Below are positions 1-11,234 of a stretch of 52,195 nucleotides of DNA, piece by piece (the stretch's first letter is position 1; the number at the start of each line of letters is the position of its first letter). The position numbers and the translations under genes were made by a program. The notes under the pieces were generated by a model. That model had not been told where the DNA came from. It did not search any database and was given only the letters and a program-made list of their open reading frames with translations. The DNA is from Sphaerosporella brunnea. Taxonomy: Eukaryota > Ascomycota > Pezizomycetes > Pezizales > Pyronemataceae. The stretch is from positions 1-52,195 of the forward strand of contig VXIS01000337.1 of assembly GCA_008704415.1 (NCBI GenBank). The letters run 5' to 3'.

Positions 1-285
1 TTGAGCCGTGAGGTCCCTTGCCTGCTGCTGGGCAGCGGCCAGGCCGGTGCGGGCTGCATCGCGTTCAAGGAGGGCTGTCTGGAGCTCACCACGCGTCTTT
101 TCCAGCTCCACCTGCAGGTTGGGTGGGGGTTCGCAGGCCAAGAGTCGCTGTGCCATATGGGCGAAGTCGATCAAACGTTGATTGCGCTCTTCTGGGGGGA
201 AGCCTTCTTCCGAGGGTGCCTGGGCGCCAGTTTCGATGGCTGCCTAGAGCTCCTGAGGGATTCGGAGGTCGTGGTAGGCGGCCAT
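1..285 (-). pseudogene. Ty3-like gag, N-terminal part, with premature stop
   Basis: On the minus strand an ATG at 285 opens a frame that runs off the left edge. It reads MAAYHDLRIPQEL, then TAG at 244-246, then continues open with a Gag-like amphipathic and coiled-coil-like stretch (PPEERNQRLIDFAHMAQRL and repeated Leu/Gln/Glu) to position 1. The overall plan resembles the Gag start of the neighbouring element at 2515 (M-x-x-Y, Ile-Pro/Ser, then Leu-rich). The stop would be CAG in the intact frame, a C-to-T change in CpA context, as RIP makes. The rest of the element lies outside the window, so its identity as Ty3-like rests on this resemblance and on the LTR just upstream. Confidence 0.5.
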
Positions 286-358
286 GGTGTTGCAAGAGGT
301 GGGGGTGGCGATGTGACAGACAGAGCGAGTAGGTTAGGCTTTGGGTGACTGAACCTAG

Positions 359-700
359 TGTAACGGAGAGGGTCGGGGACAGACTGGAGGGGCCCAAGGT
401 ACTCGCTTACAGAGGGTTACCGGACGGGTTCAGGAACGAGAGCAGGGACGAGATCCGGAGGCAGGACGAGAGGCGCGACGCGCACGGTCAGGATTCAGAT
501 TGGAACAAAGGTACTCAGATTGACATACCAAGGTTCAGTAAAGAGGAAAGGAAAACGAACAACAAAGCGGAAGCGAAGGCCCCTTATAGCAATCACGTGA
601 GCGCGGTGCGCCGCGCCACGTGGTAGCCGAACATACCCTCAGCTCGGAGCCACCCCACCGAGCCTCCCTACAGAGCCTCATCACGACACCACAAACAACA
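359..700 (-). repeat. LTR of Ty3-like element (boundaries approximate)
   Basis: Minus-strand LTR-like block. It ends in CGTTACA (359-365), as does the LTR at 2581-3294. The start is set at a TG just after a purine-rich tract (GGAAGTGGGGG in minus sense), which would be the polypurine tract of the element to its right. An alternative start is TG at 672. It shares GGGGTGGCT, paired CACGTG boxes, a pyrimidine run ending CTTTAC-GAAC and GTACCTTGG with the LTR at 2581-3294, but is clearly diverged. It could serve as 3' LTR of the 804-2515 element and 5' LTR of the gag fragment at 1-285. Confidence 0.5.
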
Positions 701-803
701 ACCCCCACTTCCGAACCTCACCACGTGACAAATATCCACGGGGGGGAAAAATCTGAGAACAGCAAATGAATCAGCATCCTTTGAAGTCTTAGATCTGAGA
801 GTT

Positions 804-1330
804 CTAGCCGATTCCATCGAGAGTAAAAGCCGGTAGCTTAGTCGGAAAACTCCATCCAAACTCGCGCCGTGACAATTGTGATCCGAAGGTGAGAGTCCGA
901 GAGCTGAATCGGATCGCGACGTCGTGGAGCTGGAGCCAGGGGATATCGAGCACAATGGGGTAGTGTCCTAATTTGGTGACAAACATGGGGAGTTGTTCTT
1001 GGTGATCTTGGATGGTACATTGGGCGACGGACAGGTGAGTGATGTCACTGGAAGAGATTGGACGGCCGTCAATTACTTCGAGGGCACGGGGTTTTCTTAA
1101 GGAGCGTAAGGGGAGTTGGTGATGGCGAGCGAAGTCTTTGTCCACAAAGGATATGCCAGTTGCGCCACAATCGATCAGCGCATGAGTACGAACAGTTTTA
1201 TTGCTGAATGACAGAGTGCAAGAAACAATAAGGTGCTTTCCTTCCAGAACTGTTTCCTCCACAGCTATGTCCGTAACTCCAAGAGCTGTCAATTCTAAGC
1301 TAGACGAAGACGACGAGAAGGGGTGACCAG
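804..1330 (-). pseudogene. Ty3-like retropepsin domain (pol remnant)
   Basis: Minus-strand reading frame with the retropepsin active-site region ALIDCGATGISFVDKDFARHH and a downstream ILDIPWLQLHDVAI strand typical of Ty3-like proteases (usually G-M-x-W-L). The catalytic Asp is followed by Cys where the family normally has Ser or Thr. It is in the -1 frame relative to the preceding gag, as in elements that use -1 frameshifting, although the region is degenerate. It ends at TAG (811-813); a related copy at the right edge of the window has TGG there, so the stop is probably a G-to-A mutation. No reverse transcriptase, RNase H or integrase follows before the LTR, so pol is deleted. Confidence 0.65.
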
Positions 1331-1357
1331 CAGCATAGCCATCAATGTGCGGCTGGC

Positions 1358-2515
1358 CTAGACGTTTCCCGACTGGTCGTCGGTTGGGAGGGGAGTGAGC
1401 GTGGTAGTCGTAGTGGTGGCGGCGGCTCTAAGCTGGGCCGGCTTATTGGGGCAGGTCGCAGCCAAGTGCCCGTGGCCGCCGCAGTAGAGACAGCGACCCT
1501 TGGCAAGCCGGGCAGCTCGTTCCTGGGGTGTGATCTTGCGGCGACTGGCGGAAAGGTCCATGGGTGTAGGGACGGGCTGCGTAGTGTCAGGTTGAGGCTG
1601 GGGGGCCGAAGTGGGGGCGAAAGTTCCTTGAGGCGTGCGGCGTTGTTGTGGAGTAGTGACCGGATGGTGACTGGCGTTGCAGGGGGCTGAAGACGAAGTG
1701 CTAGACCGGAGTTTGCGGAGCTGCTCAACGGCACGGATTTGGGAGTCGAGACGTTGGCACAGGTTGACAAAGTCGTTAAGGTTGGTGGGATTCGGGGTGC
1801 CGATGAGCTTCTCGAGGATTTCGATTGAGAGTCCATGCCGGAGGGCATCCATGGTGGCACGTTGATCCCAATCCAAATTGGAGACCAGCCTGGAGAACTC
1901 GGCGTAGTATAGCGAGAATTCCTTGTTGCATTGTCGAACGGTTTGGAGCTTGTGACGAGCTGTGGCAGTGCAGTCCGGGTCACCGAAGGCAGTTTGGAGG
2001 ACGCTGATGACGTCTTCAACATCGTCGAGTCCTGTAATTGTGCCATTATCGCGAATGTAGGGGAGGAGTTGTTCCATGGCACGGCCTTCGCATCGGTTGA
2101 TGGCATAGGACAACCGTAGCTGGGGGGTTGGGAAACGTGTGGTGTCTGCGAACAGCTTGAGACGGAGCTGGGCGACAAACGACCGAAGCTCATCACGGGT
2201 GCCGTCGAACATAGGCGCGTCCGGGAGCTTGTCACCTCGTGCTCTATGGTTCTCCGGTGCCGGCTGGCCCAGGAGGCGGGTGATGATTTCTCGTTGACGG
2301 ACCAGTTCTTGCTCGGCAGCGTCGGCTCAAGCGGTTTCTTCGGCCAAGGTAAGGCCGTCGTTGGTGGGTGCAGGTGTATAGTCAGGGGTACTGAGGACTT
2401 CGGTGCAGATCCTGTGGATATAGTCGAGAGGGTCGTTGTTTTCAAGATTGGTGAGAGCGCTGGCAGCCACGAGGCGTGCCCAGAGGTCGTCGGAGATAGG
2501 TTTGTATATCGGCAT
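1358..2515 (-). pseudogene. Ty3-like gag with zinc knuckle, one internal stop
   Basis: Starts at ATG 2515 (MPIYKPISDDLWARL), has one in-frame TGA near 2327 (probably from CGA), then runs open to TAG at 1358. The central part (DAPMFDGTRDELRSFVAQLR, then LQTAFGDPD, then SLYYAEFSRLVSNLDWD) matches the retrotransposon Gag capsid domain. A C-terminal CCHC knuckle reads CLYCGGHGHLAATC (CX2CX4HX4C). The Ala/Thr/Pro-rich linker before the knuckle is usual. Gag would be about 385 residues if the stop were sense. It forms one element with the protease remnant at 804-1330 and the LTR at 2581-3294. Confidence 0.8.
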
Positions 2516-2580
2516 GGTGTGTCGAGGTCGGGAGCAGGAGCAGGAGCTACGTAGGTTGGAGATAGTTCGACAAAATGTAC

Positions 2581-3294
2581 TGTAACGGGACAGGCACGAG
2601 GAGAGGTCCAAGGTACGTAGCTTTCGAGGCAAGGACCGGAGGCAGGAGGACAAGGACAAGAGGGAGAAGAAGACGAGACAAGACAAGGTGGTGCAAGGTT
2701 ACTAGGTTCGCTAGTATACTCTGGCGGCCGAGCGCCAAGTTCGGGATTTTGTGATTGGCCCGCACAACAAAAAAACGCGAAAATAAAAACTCAGCCGTCA
2801 AAATTCATCATAAATTAGAAGCTCCCACTTGTAGTCAAATTCGTCGCAAAAAACGCGATCCAGCACGTCCCGGAGGGGTAGCTGGGTGGGGGAGTGGGAG
2901 GCTGATGTGTGGCGTTGTGTGGCAACGCTGGATATTCAGCATCACCGTTTCGACTTTCTCAACATCACGACGGCCCAGCAGGCCCTCCAAGACGTGCTAG
3001 ATAGCGTTTTTTGCGTTGAGTATGACCACAAGTGAGAGCTTCTGATTTACGATGGATTTTAACGGCCGAGTTTTTATTTTCGCCGTTTTTTGTTGTGCGG
3101 GCCAATCACAAAATCCCGAACTTGTCGCTCGGCCGCCAGAGTACAAGACGTTCTGTAAAGAAGAAAAGAAGAAAAGAAACAAAAACAAGTGAAACCTCGC
3201 CATTTATGCTTTCCCGTCACGTGACCGCGACGCGCCGTGTCACGTGACACTCTAACCCTAGCGCCAAGCCACCCCTTAAGCTTGAGCCGTGACA
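2581..3294 (-). repeat. 5' LTR of the Ty3-like element, split by a MITE
   Basis: In minus sense it begins TGTCACGGCTCAAGC at 3294 and ends CCCGTTACA at 2581, directly upstream of the gag leader. Without the MITE at 2719-3141 the LTR is about 289 bp, close to the LTR at 359-700. It contains CACGTGAC-type palindromes and a pyrimidine-rich run. The boundaries rest on TG..CA ends and alignment by eye to the other LTR, not on a target duplication. Confidence 0.55.
2719..3141. mobile_element. 423-bp TA-flanked MITE, copy A
   Basis: Bounded by TA on both sides (2717-2718 and 3142-3143). Its terminal inverted repeats of about 100 bp begin CTCTGGCGGCCGAGCG and include GTTCGGGATTTTGTGATTGG and a GTTTTTATTTTCG tract. 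The interior carries no transposase. A second copy of exactly the same length lies at 24225-24647 and differs at few positions. TA duplication and long inverted repeats suit a non-autonomous Tc1/mariner-type element. This copy sits inside the LTR at 2581-3294. Confidence 0.9.
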
Positions 3295-3684
3295 GCATCT
3301 CTGATTTTCGCCCTTTAAAACATGTCTGCAATCACGTGCTTGGTGAGTTCCAATCCCCGCATCTGATCCTCATCTCTAATCCTCGTCACCTACCAAAAAC
3401 CATTATTGATACAAGTACCTTGGGCCTCTTCAGTCAACCCCCAACTCTCTCCATTACACTACCTGCCTACCTCAACACGCTTGCAAAAAATAATCTCTGA
3501 GTTATCACTCGCCTACTCATCAACGAAGTTACGCATCAGTTTAAATGTCTTTTCATCTGTCTAAAGGAGTCCGGGCAGGCGTATAGAAGTTGACTATATC
3601 GACGCAAGCTAGTAGCTGTTAATGGAACACATCTTAGGATGGCTTTATACATACACTAATGCTAGCAGTTGGGGTTCACGCTGA
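3295..3684. other. Intergenic, nothing recognised
   Basis: AT-rich sequence between the LTR and the MULE relic. The short open frames here have no recognisable domain. Confidence 0.5.
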
Positions 3685-4806
3685 TTACCGGATTTTTTCG
3701 CTAGCATGGGCAGTGGTGGAATACAAAAATGAGCCTTCCTGGCGGTAATTTCTATTACGTCTGTCGGCTGCCATTCTCCAGCGCGATGGCGAATTGACCG
3801 CCCTTATTTCCAATTGGGACAAGGGTTTGCAAGCTACGGAAGATAAATTGAAGCATGTCAAGCGAGTGTTCTGTGTGCAACACATTGCTGCCGCCAACGT
3901 GCACATAAAGTACGGGATTGAGGCTCGGCAAAAGTTTGTTTTGTGCACCTATGCACTTACCGAATGCGTCTGAGAAGAAGCAATGAACGCATTAAAGGCG
4001 ACTCACCACAATGCCTATATGTACATTCTAGCAATATTCCATGAGCTGTGGGCACCCCCCTTTATGAAGGTAAAGACATGGGGACTCCCGATGTTGAACA
4101 TCATTGAATTGGTCAACTCGTTACTTCTGGAAGAGCGTTGTATGCCGATTGTGGAAATACTGCATGGAATATGGCACTGAGTCATGAATATACGCTTCAA
4201 ACGGCTTCATGATGCAAAACAGAAGATCACGTAGTGTCCATGACAGCTGTCAACAGATTTCCCGCTCGCAAGCTTAAAGGAGTCCATCAAATTTAGTCAG
4301 CATTGACTGGTTCAGGTCACCAATATGCTGCACGGCTCTGTTGTTTCCTTTTCGAGCGAATGATACACTGTTAATTTGGACAGGTATACTTATACGCGTG
4401 AACGCTTTCAAGTTAACGAGATCCTATACGGCCATGCAGTTGCTTTGATCTAAAAGCTGCAGCTGAGTCCCCGTGACTTTATTCCAAAGTTCTTCAGTCT
4501 TTAAACATATTGACACACCTAAAGCACTACCCTACTTTTGGTGTCAGTGAATCATCTGAATGTATGCGCTGATTGCGAGCCACCGTTACAGCAAAAGCCA
4601 CACGGACGGCCTAAACAACGGCGTCTGAGAAAGGGTAAAAGACAGAGGAAGAAAAACGAGGCCAGAGCTGTTGCTTGCACAGCAGCTGTAGGTACGCCAG
4701 TCAATCTTCCGAATCATACACCACAGTGATGTGGGCAATGCGGTGGAGTTGGACACAACAAGCGAAGCTGTCACGATGTGCCAGAAGTACCACTTGTAGG
4801 GGCGCG
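3685..4806 (+). pseudogene. Decayed MULE (Mutator-like) transposase
   Basis: One plus-strand frame can be followed through several stops. It reads LAWAVVEYKNEPSWR-stop-FL, then ISNWDKGLQATEDKL, FCVQHIAAANVHIKYG, then after TGA LWAPPFMKVKTWGLPMLNI, IELVNSLLLEERCMP and ILHGIWH. These correspond to the MULE catalytic core (the SWxWFL segment, the S-D/N-x-x-x-G-L segment, the C..H motif and the N-I-x-E-S-x-N-S-x-L-L-E-x-R region). Farther on, YGHAVALI recalls the end of a SWIM finger, and CEPPLQQKPHGRPKQRRLR plus a CCHC knuckle CGQCGGVGHNKRSC (after a further stop and frame change) are typical MULE C-termini. At least five stops make it non-functional. No terminal repeats were found. Confidence 0.75.
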
Positions 4807-5309
4807 TTGATGAGGTTAGAACTTGAATAGAACTAGAATAGCCGTCTAAAAACTTGAAAAAATTGCCTGAGTTGACAAGCGGCGAATTTGAGTTGCGGCG
4901 ACACGGCGGGGTACTCAGTCGAATGGAGGGGCATTTTGGAGGATTCACGCCGCCGGGGGTATTTCGGTGGAACGTTTTCAAAATGGGGGGTATTTCAAAG
5001 GTTTGCCGTTCAAACAAAGCCCATCAAGTGTCCGCACCCCCACACGTCGTTGACTGCGGCAGTACCATATAGCAGGCGTAGGAAAGACTGGACGCGTCGG
5101 GGAGACTCGTAGGCCGGCCGCTCCACGCCGGATGAGCTCCGACGTGTCACTCGTAACCACTCGCTTGTCAGACCCGGGTAAACCCGCCACTAACGAAGGT
5201 TATGGTTTCTAAGGCCCTTGCACCATAGTAAAAAAGAACAGATCTAACACTTTTGCCCTCAAGTACGTAAACGCCCAAACAAGAACCGACCCAATCCAAA
5301 CCAAAACAC
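4807..5309. other. Intergenic downstream of ade6, nothing recognised
   Basis: Holds only short frames without domains. It lies beyond the ade6 stop codon (minus strand) and probably contains that gene's 3' UTR. Confidence 0.5.
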
Positions 5310-8300
5310 CTAACCAACCCAGTTCCTTGCACCCTTGAACAATGCCACCCATGCGCCAACCTTCTCCTGATCCAATCCCTCGGGAACCCAGCTGCCCGTT
5401 CCTGCCAATACAGTCCGCTCCGGGTGGGGCATCATAGCCAGAACTCTTCCATCCTTATTTTGGATACCAGCGATACCGTTGGGAGAGCCATTAGGGTTGA
5501 AGGGGTATCGCTCGGTTTGTTTCAGCTCGTTGTCCACATATCGGATTACCACGCCGCCCCTCTTCTCCAGGCTCTCGAGGTTCTGGGGCGAATCGAAAAC
5601 GGCACGCCCCTCACCGTGAGCAACGGCAATGGGCAGAGAGGAGCCCGCGATGTTTTTCGTGAAAACGGATGGGGCCAACGGGGGAGAGGAGAGCTGAACC
5701 ATGCACATTCGAGCTTCGTATTGTTCGCTGTCATTACGTTCGAAGGATGGCCAATCCTCGGCACCCGGAATAAGGCTCTTCAGACGAGAAAAGAACTGAC
5801 AACCGTTGCAAACTCCCAGGGCAAAAGTATCCGACCGATTGAAGAATGCCTCAAATTCACGGCGGGTGTCGGGGTGCAGGAGAACTGAATGCGCCCAGCC
5901 AGCGCCAGCACCGAGGACATCACCGTAAGAGAACCCACCACAGGCCGCAAGACCCTTGAAGTCAGCCAGAGACATACGCTTGGTGATGATGTCGGTCATG
6001 TGCACATCCACTGGCTCAAAACCGGCAAGATGGAAGGCGAAAGCCATCTCGGCATGCGAGTTGACACCCTGTTCACGGAGGACAGCAACGCGAGGCCTCT
6101 GTGTACTTGGAGCGGGAAGAACAGCGCCAGGATTGTACGTGAGATGGAAACTGAGACCGGGATCAGCGTCGTCGAGGATGGCGGCAAACTCGCTGTCCGC
6201 GCTGCTAGGGTTGTCACGAATGCGCTGCATGGCGTAGGAGGTTGATGCCCAAACCTGTTGCAGCAAACCGCGAGCTGCAGAGAAAACCGGAATGGAAGCA
6301 TGGGTAAAGGTGATCTGTTGACCAGTGGCAACAGGCCTGACCGTTCCCAATGTGATGATGTTGTCCTTTAATACGCCGGCGGCCGTGAATGTGTCTAGGA
6401 AGGCGTCCATCTGAGAATCTTTAACTTGGAACACGGCTCCAAGTTCCTCATTGAACAGCGCTGGGATAATGTCGTCAACGCTGGCACTCTTAGCGTAAGA
6501 CTTCAAGTCGATGTCGACACCAACACGGCCTGCAAAGGCCATTTCAGCAATAGTCGTGAAGAGACCACCGTCCGAACGATCGTGGTAAGCCTCGACAAGG
6601 CCGCTCTTGCGTACCAGCCTGCAACCCTCAAAGAACGCCTTAAGCTCATCAATATCCCTGACATCAGGCGCAGAGTTTCCAACTTGCTTGAAAACTTGAG
6701 CCACGGCGCTGCCTCCCATAGCCATGTTACCCTGAGCCAGATCTACGAAAACAAGCTTGCTGCCATCGATCCTCTTGATTTGCGGTGTCCAGGTCTTCGT
6801 AATGTTCTCCACTGCGGCGAATGCGGTGATCACGAGGGAGATGGGTGCAGTCACTTCCTTAGCTTGCCCGTTCTCAGACCACTTCATCTTCATGCTCATG
6901 GAATCTTTTCCAACCGGAATACTTACACCCAACTTCGGGCACATGTCCAATCCGATCGCCTCAACGGCTTCGTAGAGGGCTGCGCCTTCACCAGGATGTC
7001 CTCCAGCCGCCATCCAGTTGGCGGAAAGACGAACACGAGAGATGCCGTCCTGAACATCTGACGCAATGAGGTTCATCAAGGACTCGGCCACGGCCATGCG
7101 TGCGGAAGCCGCCGGAGAGATCAACGCGAGAGTTGGCTTCTCGCCCATAGCCATGGATTCACCGGTGCGGATACCTTCGACGAGAGCGGTTGCGGTGACC
7201 GAAACATCGGAAACGGGGACTTGCCATGGTCCGACCATCTGGTCTCGAGCAATGAGTCCAGTAACAGTTCTGTCACCGATGGTTATCAGGAAACTCTTGG
7301 AACCAACCGATGGCAATTGCATCACACGGTCCACAGCTTCGCTGACCAGTTTGTCGCCCGAAACTTCAGGAAGATAGGACTTCAAGGAGTTGTCGAATTC
7401 CGGCAGTTGAAGTTTCCGGCTTTGGACATCACGCTTCATCTTTGGGGGTTTTCCGAAAAGAGTGCTCATCGGAAGATCAATGACCTTAGGGTGTTGAGTA
7501 GAATCCCGATCTTTCAATACTAGCCTCTGGTCTTCTGGGTTTCCGCCCTCGGCCCTTCCAACGACCGAAAACCCGCAGCGTTCACGGTTCGCGATGTGCT
7601 TAAATGTCTCAAGACCGTCTGCCGCAATGGCTAGAACGTATCGCTCCTGGGCTTCGCAGCACCAGATTTCAAGTGGGCTCATACCTTTGTCTGCACTGTG
7701 AATTTCCCGCAGCTCGAAAGTGGCGCCAAGGCCGGCGTCGTGTACGAGCTCAGGGAGTGCGTTGGACAAACCACCCGCACCGACATCATGGATAGACCGG
7801 ATTGGACTGTCTTTTGCAAGCGCAACACAAGCATCGATGACCATCTGCGCTCTTCGTTGCTGCTCTGGATTACCGCGCTGGACAGAGGCAAAATCAAGCT
7901 CGACAGATCCTGCTCCGGAGTCGATGGAGCTAGCAGCACCACCTCCGAGACCAATCAACATGGCGGGACCTCCCAGGACAACCAGGTATGCACCTGGTTC
8001 GATCAACCCTTCCAGCTTCTTGGCGTGGATAGGCCGCACAGTACCAAGACCACCAGCCAGCATGATAGGCTTGTGATATCCTCGAATTTCCTCCTCGCCG
8101 TTGACAGGCACGGTGGTAGTGAGCGTTCGGAAGTAACCCAAGGTGCAGGGCCTACCGAACTCGTTGTTGAATGCGGCAGAACCAATGGGGGCCTCCAACA
8201 TGATGTCAAGCGGGCTTGCAATGTGGCCAGGCTTTCCAACATCGAGCTCCCAAGGTTGTCTATGACCGGGAATCAACATGTCCGAAACGTTGAATCCAGC

Positions 8301-9482
8301 TAATCCAGCCTTTGGCTTGGATCCACGTCCAACAGCCCCCTCATCCCGGATTTCACCACCGGAGCCAGTAGCGGCGCCCGGGAAAGGAGACACCGCTGTG
8401 GGATGGTTGTGCGTTTCCACTTTGGCGACAAAATATACATCCTCCTTGGTCGCCTCCCACACATTGGTTTCAGGATTTGGAGCCCAGAAAGCCCCCTCAT
8501 TTCCTTCCAGAACAGCCGCATTGTCGGAATACGCGGAGACCGTATGGGCTGGGCTTATTTTGTGGGTGTTCCTGATCATGGAGAAGAGTGAATGCGGTTT
8601 CTCTTCGCCGTCAATCGTCCAAGACGCATTGAACTGCTTGTGCCGGCAGTGTTCGGAGTTGACCTGAGCGAACATGAACAGCTCGACATCGTAGGGGTTG
8701 CGTGGGCAGGTGCCGGTCTGGGAGAACGCATCCATAAGATAGTCAATCTCAGAGTTGTCCAGAGCCAGACCGAGCTGCTTGTTGGCCTTTTCGAGGGTTT
8801 CACGTGGGTTTCCGGAGCCAAGCAGATCATACTCTCCAACGGGAAGAGGTGTGTGGGTGCCGAACAAGGCGTCAAAACTTGGGGGCTGCGATCTGAGGGT
8901 CTTGATTCAATTAGCAACAAGACAAGCCGACTTGGTTCTTTGCGATAGCTTGCTTACCTGGGTCATGCGATCATGCAAAGCGTCCGCAAAGGGGTATCTC
9001 TCGTTGCCGAACTGGTACTCACCGTCAAACATCAAAGAAAACAAAACGCCTCGTTCAATTCGCGCCACAACGTCGCCCAAGCCACAGACAGCTGCGATTG
9101 AGGTCGCCTTGGAGGACCAGGGACTGATTGTTCCCTTTCTCGGTACCACATAGAGCAGCAGCCTGGATTGTTCGTATTGGGCAGCCTCTCCACTCAGCGC
9201 CTTTGCCAACACAACAGTCTGACTGTCATGAGCGAGTTCGGTCTTGTTGTCGTAGACCAAAAGCTTGTCCAGGATCACCCTCTGTCCGGAGTCCGACTCC
9301 TTGAGCTTTGTAAGTGCCTCCTCACTTGTCGGAGAAATGTAGTGAACGTGGATGGAGCGGACGTCCGTAACCTTAGGCCCAGATCCCAGCGACGCATTGA
9401 GCGAGTCCTTCAGTTCGGCCAGACGGAAAGGTGAAAATGCCGGCGAGCCGGGGAGAGCCAGGAACTCAGCGACGGAGGCCAT
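5310..9482 (-). CDS. ade6: Phosphoribosylformylglycinamidine synthase (FGAM synthase)
   Basis: Cytosolic enzyme of de novo purine synthesis: FGAR + glutamine + ATP to FGAM. Two exons, 9482-8958 and 8885-5310, with a 72-nt intron (phase 0). The acceptor at CGCAG keeps the frame; the nearer CTCAG at 8893 does not. The product is about 1366 residues, normal for the large eukaryotic type. The N-terminal PurS-like part starts [10 protein letters not shown]; the central part holds two AIR-synthetase-like halves (for example [19 protein letters not shown] and [17 protein letters not shown]). The C-terminal class-I glutaminase has its nucleophile in GVCNGCQFF, with [12 protein letters not shown] near the end. 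I chose ATG 9482; the open frame continues 46 codons upstream, but that stretch looks like leader. Nearest upstream gene is the divergent KEN-box gene. 'ade6' follows the S. cerevisiae name. Confidence 0.95.
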
Positions 9483-10457
9483 TCCTGCGGTGGGGAGAAT
9501 GGAATGAGAGTTGAGGTTTTGGCGTTGTCCGGAGATGGTAGGGCGGCGGGGCAAGTTGTTCATCATAGCACGCACTAGTTTTTTTCTGCGTGGGAAACCT
9601 AACCCTACCAGATACACCAATACTGCGAGTGACGCTTTATGTCTCAGCTGTCAAAGCTTAATTGGTGTGTACTTCCTGCCCTAGGTGTCGAATTGTTGAT
9701 TGATACTCATTGGCCTCTGCACGGGTCACTTTCGCAAGCAGCAAGCGATTAACCCTATACTCTGGAGCAAATTCTCTTCTAATGTCATGTATTCGCGCAG
9801 TTAGAGCCTAGAAAGGGCTTTTCAGAGAAAAATATCCACGTGAAAGAGAACGGTCTTGTATGATATAGGAATGAGTTGTCGTATGGGCAGTTCCACCTAT
9901 TATAATATACAAGTATCCTTTGAAATAGGTAGGAGCCAAAGCAGAGGGTTAACCATCCAGCTGGTCGAAGAAATGCGTGAGTGATTGCGAAGAGCCTGAA
10001 TCATAGTTGTAGACAACCATAGGCCAACCCGCTCCTGCGAGTTGAACCGCGTCATTTCCAAGCGCGATTCAACACCTGGAATATTGGGAACAGAAGTCCG
10101 CACCATACTTGGAAACCCTGTCCAACTACCCCAACTATGCAATGAAAAATCGATTTCTTCACTCTCTTTTACCCAAAAAATCTGTTCTTGAGATCAAATT
10201 TAGGCCGAGAGCCCCCTCGAGCCTTTGGGCACAAAGAAGTGGAGATTTCGCTTTTTCCTTACGATATTGTCCTCGGTGTAACTTTTTTTGTTGGGGCGCG
10301 CGTGGGCTAGGGTTTCTGTCCCCGGATACTTAAAAATTCGGCGAGTAGCTGACTAACGTATCGAGGAGATAACCCTTAGAAGTCAGGTGAGATCTCTCGC
10401 TGCGGCTGCTGCTGATGCCGCTGCTGCAGGCCTTGTTCCTTTTTTTTTGCTCTTCTG
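9483..10457. other. ade6 upstream region
   Basis: Non-coding region upstream of ade6 on the minus strand. No gene or defined regulatory motif was recognised. Short open frames here lack domains. Confidence 0.5.
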
Positions 10458-10715
10458 TACTAGGGTACAAGGGTAATTCGGGTGCCGTTACACACATGCA
10501 AAGAGCACCCGACTTCTTTCCTCCATACAACCAAACAATGCCAAGACCTTTGTCGTTCACGAAGAAGTCAGTATACTTTCTTCAAAACACTCAAAAAGGC
10601 TCTAGGGAGGCCTACAATGCCACCCCCAGCTTCACAAAGTTCTAGCAGCAATCGTAGTGGCGTTGCCAGTTGCTGTTTGTTCGGGGAGCACCCGACTTAA
10701 CGCTGTACCCGAGTA
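10458..10715. mobile_element. 258-bp TA-flanked MITE, copy 1
   Basis: TA at both ends (10458-10459, 10714-10715). Imperfect inverted repeats of about 26 bp: CTAGGGTACAAGGGTAATTC at the left, CTCGGGTACAGCGTTAAGTC read inward from the right, both followed by GGGTGC. The copy at 50404-50661 has the same length and only a few differences. No coding capacity. It lies in the shared upstream region of ade6 and the divergent KEN-box gene. Confidence 0.88.
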
Positions 10716-11011
10716 CATTATCGCCATTTTATCGTCCGTGTGCCCCGGCGAGCGAGCGCTCCACATCACCGGTCATCATTCGTACGCCAAGCCAACCTCA
10801 ATGTAAGAATACCCGCCATATAAGACTACGCCCCCCCGGTCCCGAGATATTCTTATAGAGAAGCTCTACTGTACATATGCCAGCGCTCTTCTGCCTTAGG
10901 ACTTTGAGTTAGTAGTTGAAGGATGGTTGTACGTGATGCACGATGAGTAGAGTGGGGTAGCGTGTGCTGGAAGACCAGCGCGCAATCTTACATAAGCGGC
11001 AGTGAGAAAAG

Positions 11012-11234
11012 TACCGTATTATCTCGGGTAAGAGATACCCCAGATTTGGTTAGTGACAAAGAGCTGCCCTTATAGGGCAGTGAATTTCTCTAAACGGAAG
11101 TTACAAAAAAAACAAAAACTCTCTTGACAAGCTTAAAACTATCAGATATGGTCCATCAGTTGCCATTCTGAGAAAATATTCACAAGAAAAAAGCAATATA
11201 TGGGGGTATCGCTTACCCGAGATAAAATACGGTA
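11012..11234. mobile_element. 223-bp TA-flanked MITE of the CCGTATTATCTC family
   Basis: TA duplications at 11012-11013 and 11233-11234. Terminal repeats read CCGTATTATCTCGGGTAAGA and, inward from the right, CCGTATTTTATCTCGGGTAA, followed by matching GATACCCC. The same first 12 bases open the elements at 13917 and 16090, so these look like one broad family with different interiors. Confidence 0.8.

Noticed and set aside
9483..9620. Upstream extension of the ade6 first exon
   Set aside because: Open by chance for 46 codons; Arg/Asn-rich and unlike FGAM synthase. The ATG at 9482 starts the conserved part.
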